Assembly (NCBI GenBank): GCA_036745875.1
Contig: DAIOFH010000053.1
Location: forward strand, 1-25,169
Direction of reading: 5' to 3'
DNA: 25,169 nt
Origin: DAIOFH01 sp036745875
GTDB lineage: Bacteria; Planctomycetota; SZUA-567
Shown here: positions 1 to 7,094 of the stretch, in pieces
How positions within the stretch are numbered: position 1 is the stretch's first letter
Layout of the letters: every line of letters begins with the position of its first letter
Position numbers and translations under genes: made by a program
Notes under the pieces: model-generated
The model's database searches: none
What the model saw: only the letters and a program-made list of their open reading frames with translations
What the model was told of the DNA's origin: nothing

Positions 1-71
1 CCCCCTCGCCCCGACTCTCGCCCACATAGGGAGAGAGGGATAAATAAATACGCATGTTCGGATGGCGAGGT

Positions 72-85
72 GAACAGGCCTGTTC
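72..85. promoter_or_regulatory. 14-bp perfect palindrome upstream of def
   Basis: The sequence GAACAGGCCTGTTC is a perfect palindrome lying 74 bases before the def start. It may be an operator for the def promoter, but no convincing -35/-10 pair was found around it. The half-sites GAAC/GTTC recall Gram-positive LexA boxes, but the spacing is six bases instead of four, so LexA is not claimed. The first 70 bases of the window show no gene; they contain a weak CTCTC/GAGAG dyad. Confidence 0.3.
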
Positions 86-158
86 GGGACATGTATAGGT
101 ACGACAAAGTGGTGACTTATTCATTCTCGCCCAAAATAATTGATACTGGAGCACTGCA

Positions 159-689
159 GTGGCCATACTGCCTATACGTCATTATCCCGATCCGGTCCTG
201 CGCAAGGTTGCCGAGCCGGTTAAAGTCATCAACAAGGAACTTCGCCAACTCGCAGCCGATATGACGGAGACGATGAAGGCAGCCAACGGCGTCGGTCTAG
301 CCGCCCCCCAGGTCGGCGAATCGATACGCATGGTTGTCGTCGACTTCGACCCGGAAAACGGCGACCCGCATGTCCTCATCAACCCGGTCATCGTCAAGCG
401 CTCCCGCCAGAAAGACATCTGCGACGAGGGCTGCCTCAGTTTTCCCGGCCTCAGAAGCAAGGTCAAGCGCTCGCTGAAGGTCACCTGCGAAGCGCAGAAC
501 CTCGACGGCGACGTGGTCGAGTACGAAGCCGAGGACCTGGCCGCGCGGGCTATCCAGCACGAGCTGGACCATCTCGACGGCATGCTGTTTGTCGACAAGG
601 TCGGCCCCTCCGACAAGCTGGCCCTCAAGGACAGCCTGGAGGAAATGGAAGATTCCTACAATAAATTGATCAGCGAACTGGAACCGTGA
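159..689 (+). CDS. def: Peptide deformylase
   Basis: This enzyme removes the formyl group from the N-terminal methionine of nascent proteins in the cytoplasm. All three family motifs are present: GVGLAAPQ at residues 44-51, EGCLS with the metal ligand Cys92, and HELDH with ligands His134 and His138 and catalytic Glu135. The length of 176 aa is normal for a bacterial type 1 deformylase. The start is GTG, supported by a GGAG Shine-Dalgarno at 148-151, seven bases upstream; an overlapping frame opening with ATG at 70 lacks family similarity. The U32 gene follows 25 bases downstream on the same strand, so co-transcription is likely. The fmt gene, a frequent partner, is not visible here. Identification is secure from motifs alone. 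Confidence 0.96.
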   Translation: MAILPIRHYPDPVLRKVAEPVKVINKELRQLAADMTETMKAANGVGLAAPQVGESIRMVVVDFDPENGDPHVLINPVIVKRSRQKDICDEGCLSFPGLRSKVKRSLKVTCEAQNLDGDVVEYEAEDLAARAIQHELDHLDGMLFVDKVGPSDKLALKDSLEEMEDSYNKLISELEP

Positions 690-714
690 AAGGCTTACTC
701 ACAGGAGAAGGGTG

Positions 715-2880
715 ATGGAGTTACTGGCCCCCGCCGGCGACATGGCATGCCTGGAAGCAGCCATTGACGCCGGAGCCGATGCCGTCTATTTGGGTCTTTC
801 TCTTCTCAACGCCAGAAGAAGCGCCAGAAATTTCACCCCCCCTGAACTCGAACGCGCGGTCGAAATCGCCGAAAAACACCATGTCAAAACCTATCTTACC
901 CTGAACATCGACATCACTGTCCGTGAAACAGGCGCGGCCGCCCGCATCCTGTCCCTTGCACGGGACGCCGGAGTGTCCGCCCTCATCGTCCGCGACCTCG
1001 CAGCTGTCGAGTTGTGGCGGGTGATGGCGGACCTTTCCGCGAGAAGCGGCTGTCACTGCCCGGCATTGCACCTCAGCACACAGACATCCATCACCAATAC
1101 GGAAGGCGTCAAGCTGGCGGCCGAACTGGGAGCCAAGCGGGTGGTGCTTGCCCGCGAACTCGCGCTTTCGGAAATCCAGGCCATCCGCGCCAAGTCGGAT
1201 ATCGAAATCGAAGTGTTCGCCCAGGGCGCGTTGTGCTATTCCATATCCGGCCGCTGCCTTATGTCCAGTTGGGGCGGGGGCAGGAGCGGCAACAGGGGAC
1301 TTTGCACCAGCCCATGCCGCGCGCCTTGGTCGGTGGACGGCGCGGCGGTCGGCACAGCCATGTCCATGCACGACCTGGTGACCGTGGACCGACTGCGGGA
1401 ACTCTCGCACGCCGGGGTAAGCGCCATTAAGATCGAAGGCCGCCTGAAAAAACCGGAATGGGTCCGCGATGCCGTAAGCCTATACCGCGCCGCTTTGGGT
1501 CCGCGCGAACGCGCTAAGGAATCGCCGCCGGAGGATGCGACCCCGGAGGCGGTCGACAAGGCAAGGCGCCTCGCCGCCTATGCCGGGCGCGACATCACCT
1601 CCGCTTATCTGGACGGCAGTTTTCGCGGCCTGACCGGCGTTGCAGCCAGGAAGTCGCAAAGCCTTCACCGCGCCGCCATCGACGAACTCGAGTCCGAACC
1701 GGTGGTGGAAAACAGGAACCAATCGCAGCGGCGCGCGAAGGAAGGCTACGAACTTTCCGTCAATGTTTCGGACAGCGGCGTGTCCTGCCGCATCAAGTAC
1801 CGGGACGCGAGCGAGAGCTGGCGCATGCCGAAGACGCGGATCAAGCGGGAAAAGAAGGCTGTCTCCGTGTCGGAACTGTTCGAGCGCCTGTCAACGGAGC
1901 GCCTGGCCAATATCTCCCTCTCGGGCACCGAGTCGAACGAACCCGATTTCATGCTGCCGCCCCGAAACGTCAAGGCCATCATGGCCTCCATCGGATCGTT
2001 CCTCAACCGCCTTTCCGGCAAGGATGACGGTTCTTCGACGGTGATGAAGGCCCCCCTTCCCGAAGACATGAGAAAGTCCGCGCGGGTCGCCGGGCGTTCC
2101 CATCGCGACAACCGCAGGATTTTGGGGGAAAAGCCGAACCAGGTCAGGGTAACGGTGAAACAGCTTAATTCGACCCTGCTGCCGATATTGAAGGAAGTGG
2201 AACTGATCATCCTCGGCGCAGGCCTCGAGGACATGGAATTTGTCGAGAAATTCATCGACCCCACGGAAGCGGTGTTTTCTTTTCCGGAAATCTTCTTTCC
2301 GGCCGAAAGCGGGAAAATGCGGAAGCTTGCCGAATATTTCAGGGACAAAAACATCCGTGTGGAGGCCAACTGCTGGGGGTCATTATGGCTGTGCCGCAAA
2401 TACGGGCTGCGTTTTTCCACAGGACCCGGCATTCCCGTCCTGAACCACGTCGCGGCCGGGTTCATGCACGCCCTGGGCGCGGAGAGCGTCACCGTCTCGG
2501 TCGAGGCGGATAAAAGGCAGATCGAAGACATCGTCGCCGCGTCGCCCGCACCGCTGTCGCTCCTGGTGTACGCGCGGCCGCCCCTTGCCTATACCCGCAT
2601 CCCGGAGGAAAACCTCCTGGCGAACGGCGACCGGTCGGCTGACGGCGAATGGGTCGACAGGCGGGGAATAACCGTGCATCCCGAAAGAAACGCGTCCGTC
2701 ACCGTATTCCGCAGCCTGACGCCGTTCAGTTGGGCCGGAATCGTCAACAAGAAGATCCGCGTCGCCAACATCGTCATGGATCTCTCCGCCGACGCCTTCC
2801 CCGTCACCTCGTGGAAGAATTTCATCAAGCCGCCTCTCAGGGACGAGTTCCTCTTCAACTACAACAGGGGCCTGAAGTGA
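715..2880 (+). CDS. U32 family peptidase-like protein (RlhA/TrhP superfamily) with DUF3656-like region
   Basis: The N-terminus (MELLAPAGD, then DAVYLG) and the Cys-rich stretch near residues 166-207 (EVFAQGALCYSISGRC, then GNRGLCTSPCR) are hallmarks of the U32 family. Characterised members are RNA hydroxylation factors: RlhA acts on 23S rRNA and TrhP on tRNA; others are annotated as collagenase-like peptidases. The conserved cysteines are thought to bind an Fe-S cluster. At 721 aa this is the long form, with an inserted DUF3656-like region from about residue 375 and a C-terminal extension. I prefer ATG at 715 over the adjacent GTG at 712 because the AGGAG at 703-707 is then seven bases away. 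The end overlaps the next gene by four bases. An RNA-modification role is inferred from family only; proteolysis cannot be excluded. Confidence 0.88.
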   Translation: MELLAPAGDMACLEAAIDAGADAVYLGLSLLNARRSARNFTPPELERAVEIAEKHHVKTYLTLNIDITVRETGAAARILSLARDAGVSALIVRDLAAVELWRVMADLSARSGCHCPALHLSTQTSITNTEGVKLAAELGAKRVVLARELALSEIQAIRAKSDIEIEVFAQGALCYSISGRCLMSSWGGGRSGNRGLCTSPCRAPWSVDGAAVGTAMSMHDLVTVDRLRELSHAGVSAIKIEGRLKKPEWVRDAVSLYRAALGPRERAKESPPEDATPEAVDKARRLAAYAGRDITSAYLDGSFRGLTGVAARKSQSLHRAAIDELESEPVVENRNQSQRRAKEGYELSVNVSDSGVSCRIKYRDASESWRMPKTRIKREKKAVSVSELFERLSTERLANISLSGTESNEPDFMLPPRNVKAIMASIGSFLNRLSGKDDGSSTVMKAPLPEDMRKSARVAGRSHRDNRRILGEKPNQVRVTVKQLNSTLLPILKEVELIILGAGLEDMEFVEKFIDPTEAVFSFPEIFFPAESGKMRKLAEYFRDKNIRVEANCWGSLWLCRKYGLRFSTGPGIPVLNHVAAGFMHALGAESVTVSVEADKRQIEDIVAASPAPLSLLVYARPPLAYTRIPEENLLANGDRSADGEWVDRRGITVHPERNASVTVFRSLTPFSWAGIVNKKIRVANIVMDLSADAFPVTSWKNFIKPPLRDEFLFNYNRGLK

Positions 2881-3836
2881 CAGGGAGCCTGCCGTACCGC
2901 CATGTTGCCGGCCTGCACGAGCTTCTCCTGGACGCGTCCGCCAAATACCGCAGGCGCAACGACGTCGCTGCCGTCCAACTGTTGGAAAAAGCCGTCCAAA
3001 TGGTTCCCTACCGGACAGACATACTTCTTGACCTGGCGAGCTGCCACCTGCATTTGAACGCCATCGACGCCGCCCTGGACTGTTACAAACAGGCGTTGAC
3101 CGTGTCGCCTGGGGATGTCGAAGCGCTGTCCCTTTTTGCGCACTGGTCGCGGTTCATGGGCAACATGGATGACGTCGGCAGGACGCTGGAAAAACTGAAC
3201 GCCGTCCGCCCGGCCCGCGCCGCCGACATGGCGCGCATCTGGCAGGCGATAGACGACGACGCAACGGAGGAGGTGACGGATTCCCTCCCTCACGTTTTTC
3301 AAAAAACCACTTCCTCCAAGGCGATCGTCATCCTCGGCTATGTCCTGAACCCGGACGGAACCATGCACCAGCGCCTTGTCGACCGCCTTGTAAAGACGCG
3401 TGAAGCAGCCATGCGCTTCCCGGGTTCCTGTATCGTGGCGACGGGCGGAGTGCCGAAATCTGGGCGGGTGGAAGCGGTGGAGATGCGAAATTGGCTTGTC
3501 GTAAACGGCATCGCCGAGGGGCGGATTCACGAGGAAGGCAACTCGCGGGACATTGTCGAAAACATCGTGTTTTCCAGGGATGTCTTGGACAGTCTCTCAA
3601 TTGATGCGGCGCTGTTCATCACATCCGCCATCAATGTCAGGCGCACGCGGCTGATCGCCAAGGTTGCCGCCTGGTCCTGCGGTTCAACGTGGCGGCCGTT
3701 CGTGGCGGCGGCCAGGGTGGGATCCGACAGCTACGATTCGGACTGTGGAACAGGGGACTTCAAAATGTATCGAGACATTATTCGGGCCTATGGTATCCCC
3801 CTGATGCATGCCTATCCGGAACTTGTATCACGTTAA
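2877..3836 (+). CDS. TPR-repeat protein with DUF218 (YdcF/SanA/ElyC-like) domain
   Basis: The 319-residue product has two parts. Residues about 15-115 form tetratricopeptide-like helices (AAVQLLEKAVQMVP, then AALDCYKQALTVSPGD). Residues about 148-280 match the DUF218 fold: a hydrophobic strand ending in LGY, an Arg-rich RLVDRLVKTREAA, ATGG, the ExxxMRNWLVVNGI segment and EEGNSRDIVEN. E. coli DUF218 proteins SanA and ElyC affect envelope integrity and peptidoglycan or lipid-carrier metabolism; the activity here is unknown. No signal peptide or membrane helix is visible, unlike ElyC, so it is probably cytoplasmic. The frame is open further upstream, but GTG at 2877 is preferred: it overlaps the U32 stop as GTGA and has AGGGG at 2866-2870. 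Translational coupling with the U32 gene is likely. Confidence 0.8.
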   Translation: MTGSLPYRHVAGLHELLLDASAKYRRRNDVAAVQLLEKAVQMVPYRTDILLDLASCHLHLNAIDAALDCYKQALTVSPGDVEALSLFAHWSRFMGNMDDVGRTLEKLNAVRPARAADMARIWQAIDDDATEEVTDSLPHVFQKTTSSKAIVILGYVLNPDGTMHQRLVDRLVKTREAAMRFPGSCIVATGGVPKSGRVEAVEMRNWLVVNGIAEGRIHEEGNSRDIVENIVFSRDVLDSLSIDAALFITSAINVRRTRLIAKVAAWSCGSTWRPFVAAARVGSDSYDSDCGTGDFKMYRDIIRAYGIPLMHAYPELVSR

Positions 3837-3980
3837 TCGGAACAAAAGTGCACGTAACCACTTCAATTTCCTGATTATCCCTCACTTATCCATAAATTTA
3901 ATAACACCCCGTCAATTAATTTGTAGGCGTTATTACTCGGAAAAATCCCAAAAAAAATAAAATTCTTATTCCTTTCAGAT

Positions 3981-3998
3981 AAACCGGTTAGCCGGTTT
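3981..3998. promoter_or_regulatory. 18-bp dyad, upstream candidate operator of the chemoreceptor gene
   Basis: AAACCGG-TTAG-CCGGTTT is a perfect 7-bp inverted repeat with a 4-bp centre. Its outer arms AAACCG/CGGTTT and total length match the dyad at 4045-4062, and the pair brackets a TATAAT hexamer. This looks like a two-site operator for a dimeric repressor. The regulator is unknown; the TetR gene at 6485 is only a positional candidate. Confidence 0.5.
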
Positions 3999-4034
3999 CA
4001 TTCCTGCTTTTATTCCTAACCATTTTTAAAGCTG

Positions 4035-4040
4035 TATAAT
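4035..4040 (+). promoter_or_regulatory. Consensus -10 hexamer, probable chemoreceptor promoter
   Basis: TATAAT is an exact sigma-70 -10 element. The expected -35 position (about 4012-4018) holds only weak matches, so the promoter may need activation. A start near 4047 would fall inside the dyad at 4045-4062, fitting repression by occlusion, and would give a leader of about 190 bases before the gene at 4240. Confidence 0.45.
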
Positions 4041-4044
4041 AAAG

Positions 4045-4062
4045 AAACCGTCTGGACGGTTT
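4045..4062. promoter_or_regulatory. 18-bp dyad, downstream candidate operator of the chemoreceptor gene
   Basis: AAACCGTC-TG-GACGGTTT is a perfect 8-bp inverted repeat. It shares outer arms and overall length with the dyad at 3981-3998, and the centres are 64 bases apart. It covers the predicted transcription start. Confidence 0.5.
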
Positions 4063-4063
4063 G

Positions 4064-4190
4064 TGCGTTGGAATGGGTAAATTTCCAAGTGGCCGGAAGC
4101 AATGCAAAAGCCGGACGGGCGAAATGCGAAAAGGATGCGCCGGTTTCGCGCGTTTCCATGCGGCAGCGGGGCCGCTTGCAAACGGAGGGT
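4064..4190 (+). ncRNA. Structured 5' leader, possible divergent c-di-GMP (GEMM) riboswitch
   Basis: The leader between the -10 element and the chemoreceptor has compact RNA structure. GGGTAAATTTCC (4075-4086), a hairpin TTCC/GGAA, then GCAAAAGCC (4104-4112) parallel the GGGCAAACC and GCAAAGCC strands of GEMM-I aptamers. The hairpin at 4151-4184 has CGTTT/AAACG and GCGGC/GCCGC stems around AGCGGG, resembling the second GEMM arm, whose loop also contains AGCGGGG. GEMM riboswitches are well known upstream of chemoreceptor genes. The match is from memory and several positions differ, notably the junction length, so this is a hypothesis. No clear terminator follows, so control at the ribosome-binding site would be expected. 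Confidence 0.33.
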
Positions 4191-4239
4191 TAGAAGGCGC
4201 TATTGGCACAAGGGTTGTTTGAGATGAAAGGAGATCGCC

Positions 4240-6156
4240 ATGTCCCTCTCAAAGAAAATATATCTTGTGCTCGGCTTGTTGATTTTTCTGGCACTCGGCA
4301 TTGTCGGGCTCGGGTTATACAACATCGTGAATATTTCGGGTGTCGCGGACCATCTGGCGGCTCTCGGCAACCGGTCGGCGGCGCTCAGCAACATCGACAA
4401 GGCAATCCTCGACCGTACCATCATCACCCGTGAAATTGATGCGGAGAAAGACGAGGGGAAGATTGCCGAGATCATCCGGGGAAGAATGGCCGACAACGAA
4501 AAGCGCGTCGCGGACTTCATCATGGACTACAATGAGAATATTCCCCCCGACGCCGACCCCGAAATGCACCAGACGACAGCGCAGCTTGGCGCACTGTGGG
4601 CGGATTTCGTCCGTGAATCCAACATTGTCGGCGATTTTGCCCTCGAGAACACCAACAACAAGGCGGCAAGGCTCAATGACGCCAATGCCGAATTCTGGAC
4701 CGGAGTCGATCAGGATCTAGCACAAATAGCAGATATCCTCTATAGGCAGGATGATCCTGTGCTCACCCGCTATGCGAGGGAAGCGCAGGACCTCAGGACC
4801 GACCTGATGCGGTTCCGCCTGGTGCTGGTGAAGTATGTCTTCGAAACGGACAGGGAACTTTCAGCGCAATATCGCGAACAGATTTTCGCTGTAATGTCCA
4901 GGGTCGATGAAATCCTCACGCATTTGATCAAGGACGCGCCTCCCGACAAGGGCGGACTGCTCGCACAGAATCTGTACGACAACAAGCTCGAAACCAACGG
5001 CAAATCGATCGTCACGGAAATCGTCGGTCTGGTCGACCGCGACTCCAACGTCCTGGCAAATACCCAGTTGGTCGGTCCCGCCAGGGAGGCGGGCATTGCC
5101 ATGCAGAACGTGACCGAAGATTTTCTGGCCAAAATATCCGCGAGCCAGCACGACGCCAAGAACGTCACTAGGCAGATCCAGCGCCGCTCGATCATCATGA
5201 TGCTTGCCGCGAGCGTTCTGGGGATCGCCGTCGCCGCCTTCATCGCCTGGCGCATAATAACCGGCATCGTCACCAGGCTGAACGGGATCATTTCCGACCT
5301 GGGCGCGAGTTCCGACCTGGTGCTGACCGCGGCGCACCAGATTTCCACCTCTTCCCAATCCCTCGCCGAAGGTGCGACGGAACAGGCTTCCTCCCTTGAG
5401 GAAACCTCGTCCGCCCTCGAGGAAATGGCTTCCATGACCAGGCAAAATGCGGACAACAGCACGAAGACCAGCGACACCATGACCGAGACCTTGAAGCTGG
5501 TCACCGAGGAGTCGGCGACGGTCGGCGATGTGACGGAGGCTATGGCGGAAATCAGTGAATCCGCGGAAAAGATCAGCAACATCATAAAAACGATCGAGGA
5601 AATCGCCTTCCAAACCAACCTCCTTGCCTTGAACGCGGCGGTGGAAGCCGCAAGGGCAGGCGAAGCGGGGAAGGGGTTTGCCGTGGTAGCCGACGAAGTC
5701 AGGAACCTGGCGCAGCGTTCGGCGCAGGCGGCGAAAGACACTTCCGAGCTGATCCAGGGCACGGTCGGGCGTGTCCAGGTCGGGTCGGAAAATGTCCGCC
5801 ACCTTGCCGAAAGCTTCACCGATATCGAACAGGCGGCCAAAAATGTCGGCCAGCTGGTGATGGAGATTTCCGCCGCGACGAACGAACAGGCGCAGGGCGT
5901 GGACCAGGTGAACACCGCCGTGGCCCAGATGGACAAGGTGACCCAGTCCAACGCGTCCGCAGCCGAGGAGTCCGCGGCGTCGGCTGGGGAATTGTCAGGC
6001 CAGGCCGACCGTCTGAAGGAGATGGTCGAGGACCTGCTGTCCCTGGTGGAAGGAGGAAAAAGGCGCGTGATGGCGGTGGCGAAGGAGGATATCTCGACAG
6101 TGGACAGCTCCCTTCCGAAAAAGGGAGGGATGCTGGCGCTGCCGATGCATCAATGA
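4240..6156 (+). CDS. Methyl-accepting chemotaxis protein, HAMP-less type
   Basis: This is a transmembrane chemoreceptor that signals through CheA/CheW to the flagellar motor. Residues about 7-30 form TM1, about 32-316 a helical periplasmic sensor of roughly 285 aa, and about 318-338 TM2. The sensor is longer than a single four-helix bundle, so a tandem or HBM-like helical module is likely. The signalling hairpin tip (EEIAFQTNLLALNAAVEAAR, near residues 450-470) and flanking methylation helices (ATEQASSLEETSSALEEM) are unmistakable. TM2 runs almost directly into the methylation helix through LNGIISDLG with no recognisable HAMP domain, a form seen in some deltaproteobacterial receptors. There is no C-terminal pentapeptide for CheR/CheB. 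AAAGGAG precedes the ATG. The gene is alone, not in a che operon. Ligand unknown. Confidence 0.95.
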   Translation: MSLSKKIYLVLGLLIFLALGIVGLGLYNIVNISGVADHLAALGNRSAALSNIDKAILDRTIITREIDAEKDEGKIAEIIRGRMADNEKRVADFIMDYNENIPPDADPEMHQTTAQLGALWADFVRESNIVGDFALENTNNKAARLNDANAEFWTGVDQDLAQIADILYRQDDPVLTRYAREAQDLRTDLMRFRLVLVKYVFETDRELSAQYREQIFAVMSRVDEILTHLIKDAPPDKGGLLAQNLYDNKLETNGKSIVTEIVGLVDRDSNVLANTQLVGPAREAGIAMQNVTEDFLAKISASQHDAKNVTRQIQRRSIIMMLAASVLGIAVAAFIAWRIITGIVTRLNGIISDLGASSDLVLTAAHQISTSSQSLAEGATEQASSLEETSSALEEMASMTRQNADNSTKTSDTMTETLKLVTEESATVGDVTEAMAEISESAEKISNIIKTIEEIAFQTNLLALNAAVEAARAGEAGKGFAVVADEVRNLAQRSAQAAKDTSELIQGTVGRVQVGSENVRHLAESFTDIEQAAKNVGQLVMEISAATNEQAQGVDQVNTAVAQMDKVTQSNASAAEESAASAGELSGQADRLKEMVEDLLSLVEGGKRRVMAVAKEDISTVDSSLPKKGGMLALPMHQ

Positions 6157-6180
6157 TCCCGCGCAATACCGATTTTGGGA

Positions 6181-6266
6181 GGTTCTGTCCGGGTTGTCTG
6201 CATGGTTGCACCAAAATGCCATAAAAGCCCTCTTCCGGCATGGCAAGTCAGACACCGGACAGAACC
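6181..6266. repeat. 86-bp palindromic element with 12-bp perfect terminal inverted repeats (MITE- or REP-like)
   Basis: The ends are GGTTCTGTCCGG (6181-6192) and its exact complement CCGGACAGAACC (6255-6266). The arms continue imperfectly with TGTCTG and CATGG, and an inner ATGCC/GGCAT pair completes a long hairpin. It begins 24 bases after the chemoreceptor stop. No T-run follows, so it is not an ordinary terminator, and no target-site duplication is evident. Non-autonomous transposon remnant or extragenic palindromic repeat are the likely identities. Confidence 0.6.
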
Positions 6267-6405
6267 TTTGATCGTGAAAAATACCATGCCGGCGTTCCGG
6301 CTAACTGGACCCCCACACGCCACCAAGAACATTTCCCCCTATGGCCTTGGTTGACCGGAATGCTTGCGTTTCACTCCCCTATTTCACCTACACGCAACTC
6401 TTTCT

Positions 6406-6434
6406 TTGACATGTCCGGCATATCCCCGTATAGT
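6406..6434 (+). promoter_or_regulatory. Sigma-70 promoter of the TetR-type regulator
   Basis: TTGACA (6406-6411), a 17-base spacer and TATAGT (6429-6434) form a near-consensus promoter. The start should be near 6441, giving a 44-base leader to the ATG at 6485. No strong dyad overlaps it, so autorepression is not evident. Between 6267 and 6405 I see nothing further. Confidence 0.72.
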
Positions 6435-6484
6435 AGCGTTGACTATCGATCCATTACTCCTCTTCTTGATTATGCCGTGCGAAT

Positions 6485-7018
6485 ATGTCCGCAAAAAATG
6501 TCCGGGAACTGGTCGTGAAAGCTGTCGGCAGGGTCATCGCTTCGGGCGGCCTTGCCAACATGACGATTGACGCCGTCAGCAAGGAGGCTGGCATCAGCAA
6601 AGGCGGCGTGCTGCATTATTTTTTCACCAAGCAGGATTTGCTTCTGTCTGTGCTGGATGATTTCGTGCGCTGGTTTTACAAGCGCCGGGACGCCATCGCG
6701 GCAACTCTCCCCGACAAGAAAAATCGTATGCTCAAAGCCACCGTCATGGCGATGGTTGAAAACTTGAACAGAACGCTGGAAAAGGGGCTCAATCTGGCGA
6801 CAGTGCTGGACGATCCGGCGCTCAGCAAAGGCGTGGCGGAATTCAAAAAGACGGTCCTGAAAGAGGTGGGCCGCGGCTATCCGACGGAAAAAGTCGCGCT
6901 TGTGATGTACATAGTGGACGGGCTATGGCTTGACGACAGATTCACCCCGTCCGTCGTTTCGAAAAAGACGCGTAACGCCGTCATCAAGGACTTGTTGGCA
7001 ATCATCGATGCCATGTAA
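6485..7018 (+). CDS. TetR/AcrR family transcriptional regulator
   Basis: The 177-residue protein has the N-terminal TetR DNA-binding fold: a helix through VIASGGLANMTIDAVSKEAG, then the recognition turn ISKGGVLHYFFTKQDLL at about residues 35-51. The C-terminal part (about 60-177) is helical and poorly conserved, as usual for ligand-binding domains; DGLWLDDRF near residues 145-153 resembles members with short C-terminal domains. The ATG at 6485 has no clear Shine-Dalgarno, so translation may be weak, but it places the HTH at the normal distance. The gene is transcribed from its own promoter. Family members mostly repress efflux or catabolic genes; the targets and inducer are unknown. The dyads before the chemoreceptor at 4240 are one candidate target, on position only. 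Confidence 0.9.
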   Translation: MSAKNVRELVVKAVGRVIASGGLANMTIDAVSKEAGISKGGVLHYFFTKQDLLLSVLDDFVRWFYKRRDAIAATLPDKKNRMLKATVMAMVENLNRTLEKGLNLATVLDDPALSKGVAEFKKTVLKEVGRGYPTEKVALVMYIVDGLWLDDRFTPSVVSKKTRNAVIKDLLAIIDAM

Positions 7019-7020
7019 TA

Positions 7021-7050
7021 CCGATTTCTGAAGACACATACTGAAATCGG
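7021..7050. terminator. Hairpin between convergent genes, weak terminator candidate
   Basis: CCGATTTC (7021-7028) and GAAATCGG (7043-7050) are perfect complements with a 14-base loop, starting just after the TetR stop. No T-run follows on either strand, so intrinsic termination is doubtful. A similar AATACCGATTT string also follows the chemoreceptor at about 6165. Confidence 0.3.
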
Positions 7051-7094
7051 CAGGCAGGAACGGAAAATCCCAACTGGAAACGGGATAGAGTTTT

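Noticed and set aside
72..85. LexA box before def
   Set aside because: The spacing between GAAC and GTTC is six bases instead of four, and def is not an SOS gene.
70..264. Small open frame overlapping the def start
   Set aside because: It is out of frame with def, has no family similarity, and def is secure.
2649..2876. Upstream extension of the TPR-DUF218 frame
   Set aside because: It lies inside the U32 gene and reads as low-complexity Arg/Gln-rich sequence; GTG 2877 has a ribosome-binding site.
4204..4220. Sigma-54-like TGGCAC-N5-TTGTT before the chemoreceptor
   Set aside because: The essential -12 GC is GT, and a start here would leave only about ten bases before the ATG, cutting into the Shine-Dalgarno.
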